From: Gracilaria domingensis
Lineage: Eukaryota > Rhodophyta > Florideophyceae > Gracilariales > Gracilariaceae
NCBI GenBank assembly: GCA_022539475.1
Contig: VCMS01000075.1
Span: 1-64,000 of the forward strand
Direction: 5' to 3'
DNA: 64,000 nt
A program made the translations under genes and the position numbers. Numbering within the stretch: position 1 is the stretch's first letter; every line of letters begins with the position of its first letter. Shown one piece after another: positions 52,709-64,000 of this stretch. The notes under the pieces are model-generated. The model did not search any database. It was given only the letters and a program-made list of their open reading frames with translations, and had not been told where the DNA came from.

Positions 52709-55521
52709 TTGGGAGTCTCCCCAACGGGAGGGGCGTTTTCTGAGCCGAAGCTGAAGACGCCCGAGGCGCCTCCGCTTCACTCCCTGGCTGTTAGAATCCT
52801 AACAAGGAAGATGGCTGCCACTGACGTGGATTCGGAACACTGTGGTGTTCTTCGTCGCCCGTGGGTACGGTCCCGAAATTTCCGTGCTCCGGATAGAATC
52901 CTGGTAATGGCCAAGAGGAATTACAAGGTGTATGCCGACCTTGGCCTGTCCACCCAATTCATGGTTAGGCAATTAGCTGTCCTGGATACAGGAGCTGCCC
53001 CCAACTTGATCAACAAGAAGCTAATCCCGCCCACTCTTCGGGAGACAATCCGTTTCGGCCCTGCTCTAAATCTCGCCGATGGGAACAATAATCCGTTGAG
53101 AACGGCTGGTTATATTACACTCCTTGTACGATTAGGAACTTGTTTGGTACAACTTGATTTTGTCGTCTGTGACTCATTGGCTGCCCCGATTATTTTCGGT
53201 CGTGACTTCTGCGATCGGTTCGTGGAAGCAATCCGTCCGCGGCAACGCCAAGTGGGAATGGAAGACGGGTCGATACTGCCGATTATTCGGAAACCGTTGC
53301 GAGCCGCTACGCGGAAGCACGTGCCGCTGCCGGCCGCGCAACAAGCCTCCAACGATGGCATGGGGTCGACAAAACTACACGTCACGAAGTCCGTGCAGTT
53401 GCCACCAGAGTCCCAGGTATGGGTCGACGTCAACACCAAACAATGGGGTCTCCACACGATACAACCGTTACCGGCTTTATATGAACAGCGCCAAATCGCT
53501 CTCGCTAATGGAGTGGTCACTATCCAACCAGATCAACCCTTCAAGGTCATGGTCGCCAACTTTGGAAAATCCACTCAGTGGCTGGTAAAGAACCAAGTGA
53601 TTGGTACTGTGCTGCCACACCCGACTGCGGTCGTTCCGACGAAGATACCTATCGCCAAGGTTCTCGGAGTGTCTGACCCTAAGGAGGGGGGAGAGAGCGC
53701 CGAATCGCAAGTTGTTGAAGCCGTGGATACGGAAGAAGCCCAAGAAGACTCGGGTTCAGACAATCCGAGACCTCTAGAGATTAGTCCTGTGCCACCTGGC
53801 AGTGATTTGAAGGATCCTGTTGAGGAATTGATGAAGCTTGATTTGGAGCATGTACCGGAATCCCATCGGGAGAAGCTTCGCGAGATGCTGCGGGAATTCA
53901 CTCCCATGTGGGACGGAACTCTAGGAACGATTGGAGTAACTGAGCATTGCATTGACTTGCTTCCGAATACTCGGCCGATGGCCCAACACCCCTATCGGGC
54001 CGGACCGAAGGCTCGGGAGGAAGAGAAGTCTCAAGTTGAGAAGATGTTGCGGGCTGGCGTTATTGAGGGCGCTCAATCCCCTTGGGCGTCACCAGTAATG
54101 CTAGTTCCGAAACTGGATGGATCTTGGAGATTTTGTATCGATTACCGAAAGTTGAATGCGGTGACAGTGAAAGATGTATATCCGATACCCCGGATGGACG
54201 AATATATCGATTCTCTTGGGAGCGCGAACGTGTTCACCACCCTGGACGCTAACTGGGGATACTGGCAGGTTCCCATCAGGGAGAAAGACCGGGATAAGAC
54301 GGCATTCGTATGCCATCAAGGCCTATACCGTTTCCGGAGAATGCCCTTTGGGTTAACTAATGCACCCGCTACATTCCAGCGTGCGGTCGATATCCTACTG
54401 ACGCGATTTAAGTGGACCACATGTTTGGTGTATCTTGACGATATCGTCGTTTTTTCCAACAATCTGGTTGATCATCTAGCCCATGTGCGGGACGTTATGA
54501 GAGTACTGCGGGACGCAGGGATCACATTGAAACTCAAGAAGTGCGAGTTCTTCACCGAATCGGTCAAGTATCTGGGTCACATAATCCGTCCCGGAAAGCT
54601 TTCAGTCGATGAAGTGCAGGTCAAATCCTTGAAGGAGGCGAAACACCCGAGAACTCAAACAGAGCTGCGATCCTTCTTAAGACTGTGTAACGTATACCGA
54701 CGTTTCGTTCCGAACTTTGCGGACATTGCTTCACCGTTGAACAAGCTCCTAACGAAAGGAAAACCTGTTGAATTGGACCCCTTTGGAGGTGAAGAGGCCT
54801 TCGCGTTCGCGGCATTGGTTGAAGCCGTGACGTCTCCGCCAATTCTGGCTCTCCCCAAACCTGGGTTACCCTATGAGGTCGACACTGACGCTAGCGCAAA
54901 CCAGGTTGGGTGCGCTTTGTTTCAAACCGATGAGACCGGGGAACGACACCCTATTGGGTACTGTTCGAGATCGCTAAACGTCCATGAGCGGAATTACTCA
55001 GTTTCCGAGAAGGAATGTCTTGCCGTATTCTGGGTATTATCGACACTCAGACCATATTTGATGGGAACCCACTTTCGTGTACAGACCGACCACAAGTGCC
55101 TTCGCTGGCTGATGGAAATCACCGAACCATCGGGACGCCTGATGCGTTGGAGACTCCGACTGTCGGAATTCGACTTCGAAGTAGTGTACAAGAAAGACTC
55201 CCTTAACCTCCAGGCGGACGCCCTATCCCGTTTGGGCACAGCAGCTGAAGCCGAGCCTACCGAGGACGCCGACATCCCATGTTTTTGGTTGGTGACCTCG
55301 AGGGGAGTATGGAAATTGTGACGGATGACGTGTGTGACGATATACTCGCCACACAAACCGCTGAACCGGGTACCGGGTCATTTATACCCATCACGCCCGA
55401 GAAGATGATACGGGAACAGCAGATGGATCTCTTCTGTACACAAGTACGAGCCCTTCTGAACGGTGGATACCACTTTCCCTTTCAGGTGAATAATCAAGGC
55501 TACCTAATAAGAAAGGTGTCA
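52709..55521 (+). pseudogene. Protease, RT and RNase H of gypsy element 3
   Basis: The frame is open for 870 codons to 55321. Protease has LAVLDTGAAPNLINKK. RT has FCIDYRKLNAVTVKD, VFTTLDANWGYWQV, RRMPFGLTNAPATFQ, CLVYLDDIVVFS (YxDD) and FLRLCNVYRRFV. RNase H has YEVDTDASANQVGC and FRVQTDHKCLRWLM. After a shift at about 55300 a short piece (REQQMDLFCTQVRALL, NQGYLIRKVS) reaches the integrase entry region and stops at the truncation. Catalytic residues of RT and RNase H are intact. Confidence 0.88.
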
Positions 55522-57291
55522 ACGAGGGGTCCTATAATCTATAATATAAGTGTTTTCGTTTCTACGCTGTAGGTCACTGGCTAGACTAGCAAGGTGCCTA
55601 AATTCGCTAGCTCCGCGTTATGCGACAGACAAACAATGAATGAAAAGGACAGAACGCAATGCCCTAACTATAGGTTAAATAATTACAGCACATGAATATG
55701 GAAGAGAAACAGACAGAAAGCACTTTAATATAAATCGCAGAAAAGTTTCAAAAAATTTAAAAGGAAATCGAAATATTGAAGTGATGCAGATATTTTTTTA
55801 CAGGATAAACAAGAGATATTAATATAGATATTGAGGAGGTAGTTCTCGCTGGACATAGTTCATTATTGTTGAGAAGAGCGTACGAGACTTTCAATGAAGG
55901 AAAATTATGACGTGCAAAATAATATTCGTAGTACGATCTAAAAATGAAGGAAGGCCGCTGAAAGGTTGACATGCATCTATGAATAATATCAACTCGAAAA
56001 ATCTCAAGGTAAATATTGAAATAAAAAGCAATACAAGTTGGAAAAAATTGTTTGATATTGAACGTGCAGTGAACAATCTCGATATTCACACGAATACAGT
56101 TCGAGCATAACTTTAATCTCATCGTGCCCTCCAATACTAACTTCAAAATTTGCCTTTGGAGAAACAGATGGCCACTCTAACTTCATATCTGTATTCTCTT
56201 TCTCCGGCATGTTGGTTCATTGCAGTTTATTTGAACGCGGCATTTCTCAAGGGAAGTCGGCGAGGAATTGCTTTGACGGTGGAAAACCAGGGGGCTCGAA
56301 GGGAAGCGTAGGACGCGATCAAGGAAAGTGCGCGCTCTCGTTCCCAACTTTTCATGACAATATTTTAAGATGGCTGCAGTCAGCGGCGTGAGGTCTTCTC
56401 AGACAGATCAAGAAAATGCGAGATGCCTGACAACTTCGATTGGCCAAAGGAGAGATCATGAGCGATTCTGCGTCGGTAGTATGCTCATATGAAGCGAATT
56501 GGTCTGTGAACATTATTGCTCTGCTTGGGCTCGCTTTCGGAGGTCAAAGACCGCAAGTATTGAGTCAGCTTCAACTACAGAGCAAATTTGAGTACGAGCA
56601 GTACTTCTATCTTTGCAAAATATTTAACAAACCTTCAGGCCAACCCACAACCTCTATATCTACTCACATCGGAAATGTCCGAGGTACATAATGTTTTGAT
56701 TCTATGAAAGTTCCGTATATTTGATAGCACTTCTCGCTGATGAGAACGCTGGTGCTGAAAGTAATGCTAACTACTTACTGTTGTCTTTGGACTTTGGTTT
56801 TGTTTGAATGCAATGTGTTTTTGACCAAGGACTCGAACCTTTACATGATAGCATCAAAAGCTAATGCCTTACCAACGGCGAGAGAGTACTGTAGAAGGAC
56901 GCCCACTGACTCTCTCCTTCGTCGAGGACGACTTCCGTTTAGGAAGTGCGGTGCTTGTAGCCTGATTCGTATCATCCGATGCTCTTATCTTCTTCTGTCC
57001 ACTCTTGTTCCGCTGCGTACTATTTCGCTTTCTCGGCGTTATACCCATGTTGTGGAGATAAACGGGGTAGTGAAACGAAATTGTTGGGGGAGGAGGGGGT
57101 GGGCGGGTGCATGGTTCAGATATTCCGGGAGACTCCGCAGTTCCTGCTTTTTAGGAATTTGAGGTGCCCAATGGGTCGCAAATATCGCCGTTACAAATAG
57201 ATGAAGAGCTGCAGTGTACATGTTCAACGCGTATTGCAGGCAGCTGCAACATTCACAAGCATATTTACTTTCTATTCGGTACTGCACTCAT
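55522..57291. other. AT-rich region without a recognised protein gene
   Basis: Short frames exist on both strands but lack motifs. A tRNA-like core lies at about 56818-56890 (separate entry). Confidence 0.3.
56818..56890 (-). tRNA. tRNA-like core, anticodon TTG, probable pseudogene
   Basis: The minus strand has a D-arm (GCC-GTTGGTAA-GGC), an anticodon arm TTAGC-TTTTGAT-GCTAT giving anticodon TTG (Gln), a 5-base variable loop, and a T-arm with the B-box GGTTCGAGTCC. The 7-base acceptor halves (GTACTCT-like and GTCAAAA) do not pair and no CCA is encoded. It may be a decayed tRNA or a tRNA-derived SINE head. Confidence 0.3.
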
Positions 57292-58537
57292 CTATTGCTC
57301 CAATGTCAGAGCCCAGTCCCAGGCGTACTGCCCTCCGTAGTTGAAATACAACTCTTCGCCCCTCTCAATATCTCTTACTGCTCTACAACGAAGTAGAGCA
57401 TAGTTAGAAAGGTCGAACTTAAACTCTATTACGGACTTCGCTTCCACCATTTGCACATTGGCACTTCGAGTCCTGTTCGACCGGGGCTGCGATAAATCGG
57501 GATCCACGGCATGATATCCGGCGTCGTTAATGTAGCCCCCGATAAAAAAAGGCGCCGGGAAAATGTAGAATTTGCTCTCCTTTCTATCCTGAGCGTGTCC
57601 TGGTCTGTTCCTCACGTGCAGAAACTCCGAACCAGTCACAGTGACCATCATAGAAAACAACTTGTACCGCACTAGAGTTGCTCCGAGACAACCACTTCCA
57701 TGCGTTAAGTGTCTTTCCTTCCGGTTCGTCAGATCCGTGTATACCAAAGTTCCATAAAAGTGACAGATAGTTTCCCCAGAGAATATCTTATGTTCCGTGA
57801 ACACCCCCATACCAGCACGGGGATGTCGAATCTTAGAAGATGCTACATGTAAGCGATAGCGATTGGCTTCAACAGTCAACAGCATATGCATATCCATTAG
57901 ATTCAGAGCTCCTCGGTACTTCTCGTCCCAAAGATCTACAGTATGCTGTCCACACTTGTCGACAAACTCCCAGTCCTTCCAGTATCTTCCTAGGAACTGA
58001 GTAATATGTACAGGCATCATTTGGTACTGGGAGGTATCCAAATGGAGCCTCCCATTCAAGCCGACCTCGGTCCCGATGTGGAACCCGTTCATAAGTCGTT
58101 GAAGCAGCATCTACCACCTCCTGTTCAACCACGATGTCATTCTTCCCCCCGCGAAGAACTTCGGCGATAAGAGTCGTTATATGCTGCTTCGCATGGCTGA
58201 AACATGGCCTATTCTTCTGGCACTCCAAGAACTTCCTATGCTTTGTCAGCGGTAGGCACGCCATACACGTAGAAAAAGTTCCCGCGAACATGTCCATGAC
58301 AAGATCACCCGGTCTTGTGAACCCACATATCAACTCTTTCATCAACTCCCTGGACTTCTGCTCCGGTCTTATGTACTGTCCACTTGGTACTGAACTACCT
58401 GGCTCATTTAGGCACGTTCTACGAATACAGGAAAGTAGAAAATCCGAATTACAATAAACTTGGATTTCAGATTTCCAAAGCAAATTGGTTCTATGACCTT
58501 CTCGCACATTGATGTGAAAGAAGAAGGTATTCTTCAT
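57292..58537 (-). pseudogene. DNA N-methyltransferase C-terminal part fused to a SET domain
   Basis: The upstream frame (58537 to about 58112) has SGQYIRPEQKSRELMKELI (motif X-like helix) and PGDLVMDMFAGTFST (motif I, SAM binding) followed by CxxxP...KFLECQKN, as in beta-type N6-adenine/N4-cytosine DNA methylases. In that class the catalytic (D/N/S)PP(Y/F/W) precedes motif X; it is absent here, so the N-terminus is missing. After a one-base shift the second frame runs to 57292 with SET blocks HPRAGMGVFTEHKIFSGETICHFYG, GGYINDAGYH and DIERGEELYFNYGG (catalytic Tyr). SET domains methylate protein lysines. The tight abutment in the same orientation suggests one fused protein. The start lies 44 bp from the divergent Harbinger transposase. 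Confidence 0.62.
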
Positions 58538-58581
58538 CAGAGCGGATTCAACAACACAACTGCTTCACCGTTGGGATTATC

Positions 58582-59850
58582 ATGGCCGTTGCAAACCGCA
58601 TAATACGTCGAAGATTTCTCCAACGTGTTCGCATACTTCGCAAACGCTCCAGTTGCATTCCCCGCAAACTATTGCGATTTCAAGAAACGGCTGTAATACA
58701 CTGCTTGCAACGGCTGGCAGAGAATAAGAAACTGCGGACCGTCGTGCCGCGTTCCCCGTTTTCTGTACAACATCATATTGCATCCCTGCCCGACCATTAT
58801 TTTACCCGAAGGTACTGCTTGTCAAAGTCGCAGTTTAACGTTCTCGTTGTTACTATGAAGAGCAAACTACAGCGAAAGCAAAGAACCAATTCTACAACAT
58901 GCCCAGCGGTTACTGTCGAGGTAATGTTATTTGTAACCTTGCGCATCCTAGCAGGAGCGAGCTATCTAGATGTTGCATGGCCGTATGGAATAGGCTTCTC
59001 CACGGTTTACGCTCTATTCCATGAGACTTTAGCTCACTTAGAATCTATGCTTCCCAAAATACGGTTTCCGCAAACCACTGAAGATTGCAAGAGAAGCGCA
59101 CGGAATTTCCGAGGACTGCGAAAAACACCATTGTATGGTGTCATTGCTGCATTAGATGGGCTCGCAATAGAAATCCGCAAGCCGCGCTTAAGTGAGGTTC
59201 CCGACCCATGCAAGTATTACAACAGAAAAGGATTCTTTGCCGTCTGTGTTCAAGCTGCTGTTCTCGCAGATTATCGCTTCTGTTTTGTTTCCTCCAGGCA
59301 CTGCGGAGGAACTCACGACGCTACCGCATTCGCTTGTACTATGCTTAACGAGCTGCTGAAAGGGACTACGTTGCCGGCTTGGGCTGCAGTGGAAGCAGAC
59401 GATGCCTACTCGAATGAGCACAGAGTGCTCACGCCATATCTCGGTACGGGATTGAGCGGTAAGGAGGACACATTCAATGCTTACCTGTCATCATGTAGAA
59501 CTGTTGTAGAGCAGGCTTTCGGAATGTTGATTTGTAGGTTTGGTATGTTCTGATCTGCTCTTCGCTTTCCACTTCAAACTGTGAGCGAGATTAAAATGGT
59601 GGCGTGCAAGTTGCACAATTTCGTTATCGATAACGCAGATGAGACGCTATTTGACACACTTGCGTCTCACGATGAGAATAACGTAATAGGGGACCCATTT
59701 GTACATTTCCAGGACATGCTTCACATGGAACAAGAGAGCATGAGGCACAGATATAGAAGTGCAGAGTTTTCTACACTGCGCGATAGTGTGGCTAGCGCAC
59801 TACAGTATCTGGGATTCGTTCGTCGTAGAACCCGACGTATTACGCATTGA
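58582..59850 (+). pseudogene. PIF/Harbinger transposase (DDE_Tnp_4), one nonsense codon
   Basis: From the ATG at 58582 the protein has an N-terminal region with a helix-turn-helix-like CPAVTVEVMLFVTLRILAGA. The catalytic core has Asp192 in VIAALDGLAIEI, the GGTHDATAF block, Asp273/274 in VEADDAYSNE and Glu310 in VVEQAFGMLICRFGMF. A TGA at 59551-59553 stands where relatives have Trp (RWGIFW-type), and the same frame continues ALRFPLQTVSEIKMVACKLHNFVID to 59850. No frameshift exists over 422 codons. Harbinger elements normally pair this enzyme with a Myb-like protein; here the neighbour is the methyltransferase-SET gene. Element ends were not found. Confidence 0.85.
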
Positions 59851-61514
59851 TATGCTAGAAAGCAATATGATACCGTCGTTGGATGTCGTCTTCCCAAAAG
59901 GTCCAAAACTGAGGACAAAGCGGCGTACCACTTTATGCAGATTCTTTCCTCCAGATGCGTGGCTGCTGATCCCAGTTTTGTCTCCGCCGTGTCTCGAGCT
60001 GCTCCTAACAGTCGTTCGTTGCTAACCAATCTTGCTCCATTATGCGCTGTACGTACAAAGCAACAGCCGTCATCAGCTTCTCCGATTTTTCTATAAGAGA
60101 GCATAATCATGTCTTAAAAATAGCCGTTGCCTCCTCGTACACGCCGCTTTGCTGTTCAACATACGGAGATGGAACACGCACTTTGTCTAGCTGTACCCAA
60201 CAGACACAATGTGGAGCGTCATTGGAGTTGTGCTCAAGGAAGATCCAGTGCGGTCTGACACTGCTTTGTCGTCGGCACCTATCTTCACATTCGTGGCATG
60301 CGGTGGTGTTGGTGCTGCAAGGGCTATACATGCTGTCATGAGTTGGGTACGAGCAAACTTTTGTGAGCAGGATTCTGGTACTTCACAGTTCACATACACG
60401 TCTAACCATTCCGCTATAGCGTCGCTGCTCAGATCTGCCACCAAGGCTATTGCAGCGGCTTCATTGATTGTCCCAAGTGTCTGTTTTTCTGCGTATGGCA
60501 ATTTGAGAACCTTGAATATACCCCTCTTTGAGAGCAGTCTTCCACTGACGGGACCGGCGCGTATTTCAAACTCCTACAGCATGCATCTCCTTCGCTCGAC
60601 GACACACAAGAGCGCAATGAACATGCCAGAACGAGATATGTTCAGCTTAATGAAGAAGCGTTTTGTATGGCAAATGGAGCTATTCTACGCAGTAACGCTG
60701 GACTGAATGACAGACTCGCTGCTGGAAAGGCTTGGATAGATACAATGCATATTGCTTGTATACTCCCATAGTGTACAGGTACAATCTATTCGCAGGTCAG
60801 TTGCGCTATATAAGGATCCGGAAATGATGACCACGCTGCTTTGTGACATGACCAAAACGGAAATAGTTACAACTGGCGTTACTTTGGGGCTCATATTTAG
60901 CGCTTATGTCAAACCGGGCGATTACGGATCGGCAGGGAAAAAACAAGCGCTACCGGTAACTCGGTGGCAGCAGGAGCTCAGCATGATAGAAGAGCACATG
61001 ATAAGCTTATATAAGGGATGGTGTAAGATATGCTCCTTGTTCCTCTCTTTCAGTTGCGGGCGTATGCTCATGTGGGAATGAAGTCAAGAGCGTTAGATGA
61101 ATTTGGAGCGTATCTCCAGGTCTCAAAGTCAGCCTCAACGAAGAGAAACGTCGTATGTGGCATGTAGATCGAAGACGCTTTTGATCAGATGATATACAAT
61201 TTTGCCAACTGTCGAGAATGCAGACCAGATGGGCCCAAGGCAGCAATACATCTCTATGAGGAACTGAGTGAGTACCAGAAACCCTGGTCTCTCTGTTTGC
61301 TGCGTACGTTAGGATGCGCGACACGCACAGTGCGATAGATTGTGCAAAGAAGTTCGTCGACCACGGAAGTATGACCTTGTCGCAAATAGGAATCGTACAT
61401 CTTCTCGGAGCTATTGCGGAGCTCCAAGATTCAAAAGCGTGGTGGAGCGTTCGAAATCCCTTGGTAGACAATAAAGAGTTGCTGATATCACCTGAACGTC
61501 GACCAAAATGTTAA
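59851..61514 (+). pseudogene. Degraded gene(s) of unknown family
   Basis: Coding-like stretches on the plus strand follow in shifting frames: about 59870-60100 (KQYDTVVGCRLPKRSKTEDK), about 60530-60775 (TGAYFKLLQHASPSLDDTQE, LNEEAFCMANGAILRSNAGL), 60776-61080 (KDPEMMTTLLCDMTKTEIV, LIFSAYVKPGDYGSAG) and 61314-61514 (AIDCAKKFVDHGSMTLSQIG, AELQDSKAWWSVRNPLVD). In 60187-60501 the minus strand also looks coding (EAAAIALVADLSSDAIAEWL). I recognise no domain. It could be one decayed gene or part of the Harbinger element. Confidence 0.3.
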
Positions 61515-61853
61515 AGAAGTTATTATCAGGTTTGCCATCCGCCACCGACCACAGGTTTTGTGACGATATAATGTCAACCGGCGGTATTGAAGTTTCTGAA
61601 CTGGAGTTCATCTTGAAGAAGAAGGAGTTCCCTCGATTCAGAACTCAAATATCCAGGACACTGCACTAGCAACAAGAGGAGACAGGGGTGAATGGCGTTG
61701 TAAGAACGACCATCACAACTGACACTCGGAAGTGTGATGAGACAGAAGCTAACTCAACTTCAAAACGATCTAGGACCCTTCATAGAAACTCTTTGCTTCC
61801 ACTGTAGGGATTCCCACCGTGAGTTCGTCGAAAAGATGAGGACAATAACGCTT

Positions 61854-63035
61854 TTACAAGGCATAATGAATTGACCTAATTTGGCTCATGAGCAGTACAA
61901 GTTGGTCCTTCGATATCTCCACAACCTCTGCTGGATTACGCTTCCGAGGTTTCCGTTGTTCTTTTCCATCGGTGCTCAAGTCGCTGTTCGCATCCGATGG
62001 CGAATTCGTTGCGGAGTATTGGTTTAGCTGCTCTGATCGCATCTTTTTCAGGTCGAGGGCCATAGGGTCCGTAACGCCAGTATTATTAACGCCCTCATTA
62101 GCGAGCTTCGGTTTTTGTACGGCAGTTGTGGAGTTTGGAGTTTGGAATCCTCAACGGGTTGTTTGCACTTGCTTCGTCTTCAGCCGACGCTTACATCTTT
62201 GCGGTGATGCCCCCGATACACTGATATGTTCCTGTTTAGAACCCTCACAGCGCTCTCCTGATCTGCGCTTATCTCTTTCTCTGCATTATCCACAATAATG
62301 GTGCGAACAGTTTTGTGCTCTTTTGCATCTGCTACTGCTGTTGGCTGTTCCTCGAAACCTGTAGTCGAAGGGGTGGAGAACTCTTCGCTTATGCTTGTTG
62401 TGACGAACCCCTCGGCCTCGAATGATGGTTTGATGTCCTTCGATCTTTCTCGCAATTCGAGGTCTCGTGCAAACAGGGTTGTTGTAGAATAGGTTGGTTG
62501 CTAAAGAGGGTCAGCACTGGTTTTTGAAGGCTGGTGTTCCGGAATTGGTCTGCATCGGCTTAGCCTCTTTCGAGGCTTGCTCGCGAGACGGTTCTCCGTT
62601 CGGTAGACTCCTTATGTGAATAACAGCAGTATGGGAAACACTCTGAGGACATCGTAAGATATGTTTAGCAGAGTTAGCTAGATCATTTCTGTAACCGTGA
62701 GCAGTCATTGTACTCTTTGCAGCAATCGATGCAGGTTCACGACCCAATTGAGCCGGACTCACCGTTGGTCCAAATGGTTTTCGGTGCGCATAACTCTGCA
62801 CTGAAGCGGTACAAGGCCCCAACGGACCACTAGAGGTTTTAGGCCAGCTTGCGGTGTTCAAGGCCTTTTCCAAAGCGCGCGAAAGCAGTGGTCGAACAAT
62901 TGCCACAATGGTTGGGTGTGCTGTCTTTGACGAAGACCGTGTGGTGGGGAGTATATCTTCGTGCTTATGTAGCCACAGTGGTGTGTTCTGCATTGACGGT
63001 TCTTGCCCTAGTTCTTCAGCTGTGAAGCATATCAA
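61854..63035 (-). pseudogene. Unrecognised Ser/Thr-rich gene, fragmented
   Basis: Three minus-strand segments lie in order: 63035-62511 (HEDILPTTRSSSKTAHPTIV, VSPAQLGREPASIAAKS), 62455-62180 (GFVTTSISEEFSTPSTTGFE, VRTIIVDNAEKEISADQES) and about 62145-61854 (GVTDPMALDLKKMRSEQLNQ, KEQRKPRKRNPAEVVEISKD). Composition (Ser, Thr, Pro, charged) suggests a disordered nuclear protein with a basic signal. No known domain. The plus strand has an overlapping frame at 62854-63219 that is less convincing. Confidence 0.3.
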
Positions 63036-63155
63036 TGCGACTTATCCGTCTGCGGAACTGACAGCTACACTTCGACCAACGCTGCTCCACGTCAGATCTG
63101 GTTTTGTCAGTCACGTGAAGACCTTTCACACTCGCAAACGGTCGCTGGACGTTTT

Positions 63156-63700
63156 GTGTATCGTAGAAGAAAACTTAGTCTACGCAGAGAACGTCGAAAA
63201 CCATTCGGTGCAACCTTGACGGTTGATCTCAATGTTAGTGCGGTGGACGGTGACGCTGATATTGAGCAGAAAATCTCTCTGGCCGCGCCCAGAGTGTTTA
63301 CAAAGCGCTACAGAATAGAAAGACGTCTCACCTCTGAAGCCGAAAGCGGAAAGCTCATGACGCTGAAGTTTGCCGGTTGGAGCATGTTTGGATGCTTCAG
63401 CCGTGAAGATGAGAATCACGAAGTGCTTGCGTTGCACTACGAAATAGACGCTGATCCCTTTATATGGTTAGTAGTGCGGAGACGCCGCGGCCAGATGATG
63501 ATCTCATATGTGATCACGGTGGTGATTTGGAAGTAGTACAATGATCCCGTTACGCTGTGGTCCGCACTGGGTTCCAAGCTTATGACTGTACAACAACGAT
63601 GGACGAGGGTTGCCGTTATCGACATATGAAAATATGGACGAGTACATGCAGATTGTCATTCGACCATGCCGAGCACTTGTAAGTTGTTGTGCTTCAGATA
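63156..63700 (+). pseudogene. Unrecognised coding-like segment
   Basis: The frame 63156-63536 reads GDADIEQKISLAAPRVFTKR, SGKLMTLKFAGWSMFGCFSR and NHEVLALHYEIDADPFIW. Another frame then continues PRPDDDLICDHGGDLEVVQ and CTTTMDEGCRYRHMKIWTS. The residue use looks coding but no family was recognised; at least one frameshift and one stop are needed to join the parts. Confidence 0.3.
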
Positions 63701-63799
63701 TGAAGGCAGTCCTTGGAGGTGAACCAAAAAGAGATGGGTCTGGAGGTTGGGGAAAGATCCCGGAGGTGTTGCCATCGGACTCTTTCTCTGAATCCTGAG

Positions 63800-64000
63800 C
63801 AGTTCAAAGCATCATACGGCGAACGCTAGGTTATAGTGTTGACAGAGATCATGGGACAAAGAGAGGTTGAAAAGTGAGATAAACAAAGAGGAACAGAGGT
63901 ACTACAAATTCATTGGATTCTGAAGTTGTCTAAACCATTTGCGAAGAGTGCGTCGGAGTGCAGTGCAGTTCTGGCGACTTGTGACTTGGGTTTCTTCATC
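63800..64000. other. Window edge, nothing recognised
   Basis: No ORF or repeat supported. Confidence 0.25.

Larger units (their letters stand above)
49508..55521 (+). mobile_element. Ty3/gypsy retrotransposon 3, 3'-truncated
   Basis: 5' LTR, primer site, Gag with CCHC knuckle, protease, RT and RNase H are present on the plus strand and closely resemble gypsy element 2. Sequence stops at the start of the integrase zinc region near 55521 and continues as unrelated AT-rich DNA, so integrase and 3' LTR are absent. Confidence 0.85.

Noticed and set aside
55757-56146. Minus-strand ORF of 129 codons
   Set aside because: AT-driven composition rich in Ile, Phe and Tyr, no motif, no neighbour relation.
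57869-58110. Continuation of the methylase frame past the shift as its real C-terminus
   Set aside because: The overlapping frame (MNGFHIGTEVGLNGRL onward) has better coding character and leads into the SET domain, so the tail after about 58112 is likely out of frame.
58582-59850. Alternative genetic code in which TGA means Trp
   Set aside because: The TGA in the transposase sits at a Trp site, but TAA and TAG also interrupt other frames, and TGA at 22831 sits where the related element has Tyr. Ordinary nonsense mutation explains all.

Overview
The window is eukaryotic nuclear DNA dominated by transposable elements. Two Ty3/gypsy elements, a third gypsy element cut off at its 3' end, a Ty1/copia element, a PIF/Harbinger transposase, a pogo/Tigger-type transposase remnant and a transposase resembling Plavaka (CMC/CACTA superfamily) can all be recognised from protein motifs. 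Only one plausible spliceosomal intron was seen. Mixed base composition, intron-poor genes and this element mix would fit a compact algal genome such as a red alga, but that is a weak inference: no rRNA, organelle or lineage marker is present.

Layout. 1-10966: a foldback repeat; a long frameshifted gene with a ParB-like domain and a 2OG-Fe(II) oxygenase domain; a tail-to-tail pair of HAD phosphatase genes; a ketopantoate-reductase-like gene; a 3' fragment of ribulose-phosphate 3-epimerase; and a small coiled-coil gene whose 3' flank ends in a short terminal repeat. 10967-18033: gypsy element 1 (minus strand), cut by that terminal repeat. 19715-42991: gypsy element 2 (chromovirus, plus strand) with two 571-bp LTRs and an antisense gene. 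Its RT is split by a 13.2-kb insertion (22957-36172) with matching terminal repeats and a 2-bp target duplication. The insert carries a coiled-coil remnant, a large Myb/telobox-type gene, a second foldback repeat, a Plavaka-like transposase and many hairpins. 43535-44673: pogo-like remnant. 44890-49440: copia element (minus). 49508-55521: gypsy element 3. 57292-58537: a DNA-methyltransferase/SET fusion (minus), divergent from a Harbinger transposase (58582-59850). 59851-64000: degraded, unrecognised coding sequence.

The main proposal is that the 13.2-kb insert and the segment ending at 10966 are two members of one family of large DNA transposons. They share an end module (a coiled-coil gene plus the terminal repeat CGTCTGTGTTCTGCA) but carry different internal genes. 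Both were found inside gypsy elements. The two most unusual protein architectures are ParB-like plus 2OG-Fe(II) oxygenase, and adenine/cytosine-N-type methyltransferase C-terminal part plus SET. Almost every gene here is broken. The gypsy-1, copia and Harbinger frames decay by nonsense codons only, whereas the host-like genes decay by frameshifts. That contrast could be biological or could partly reflect assembly indels.
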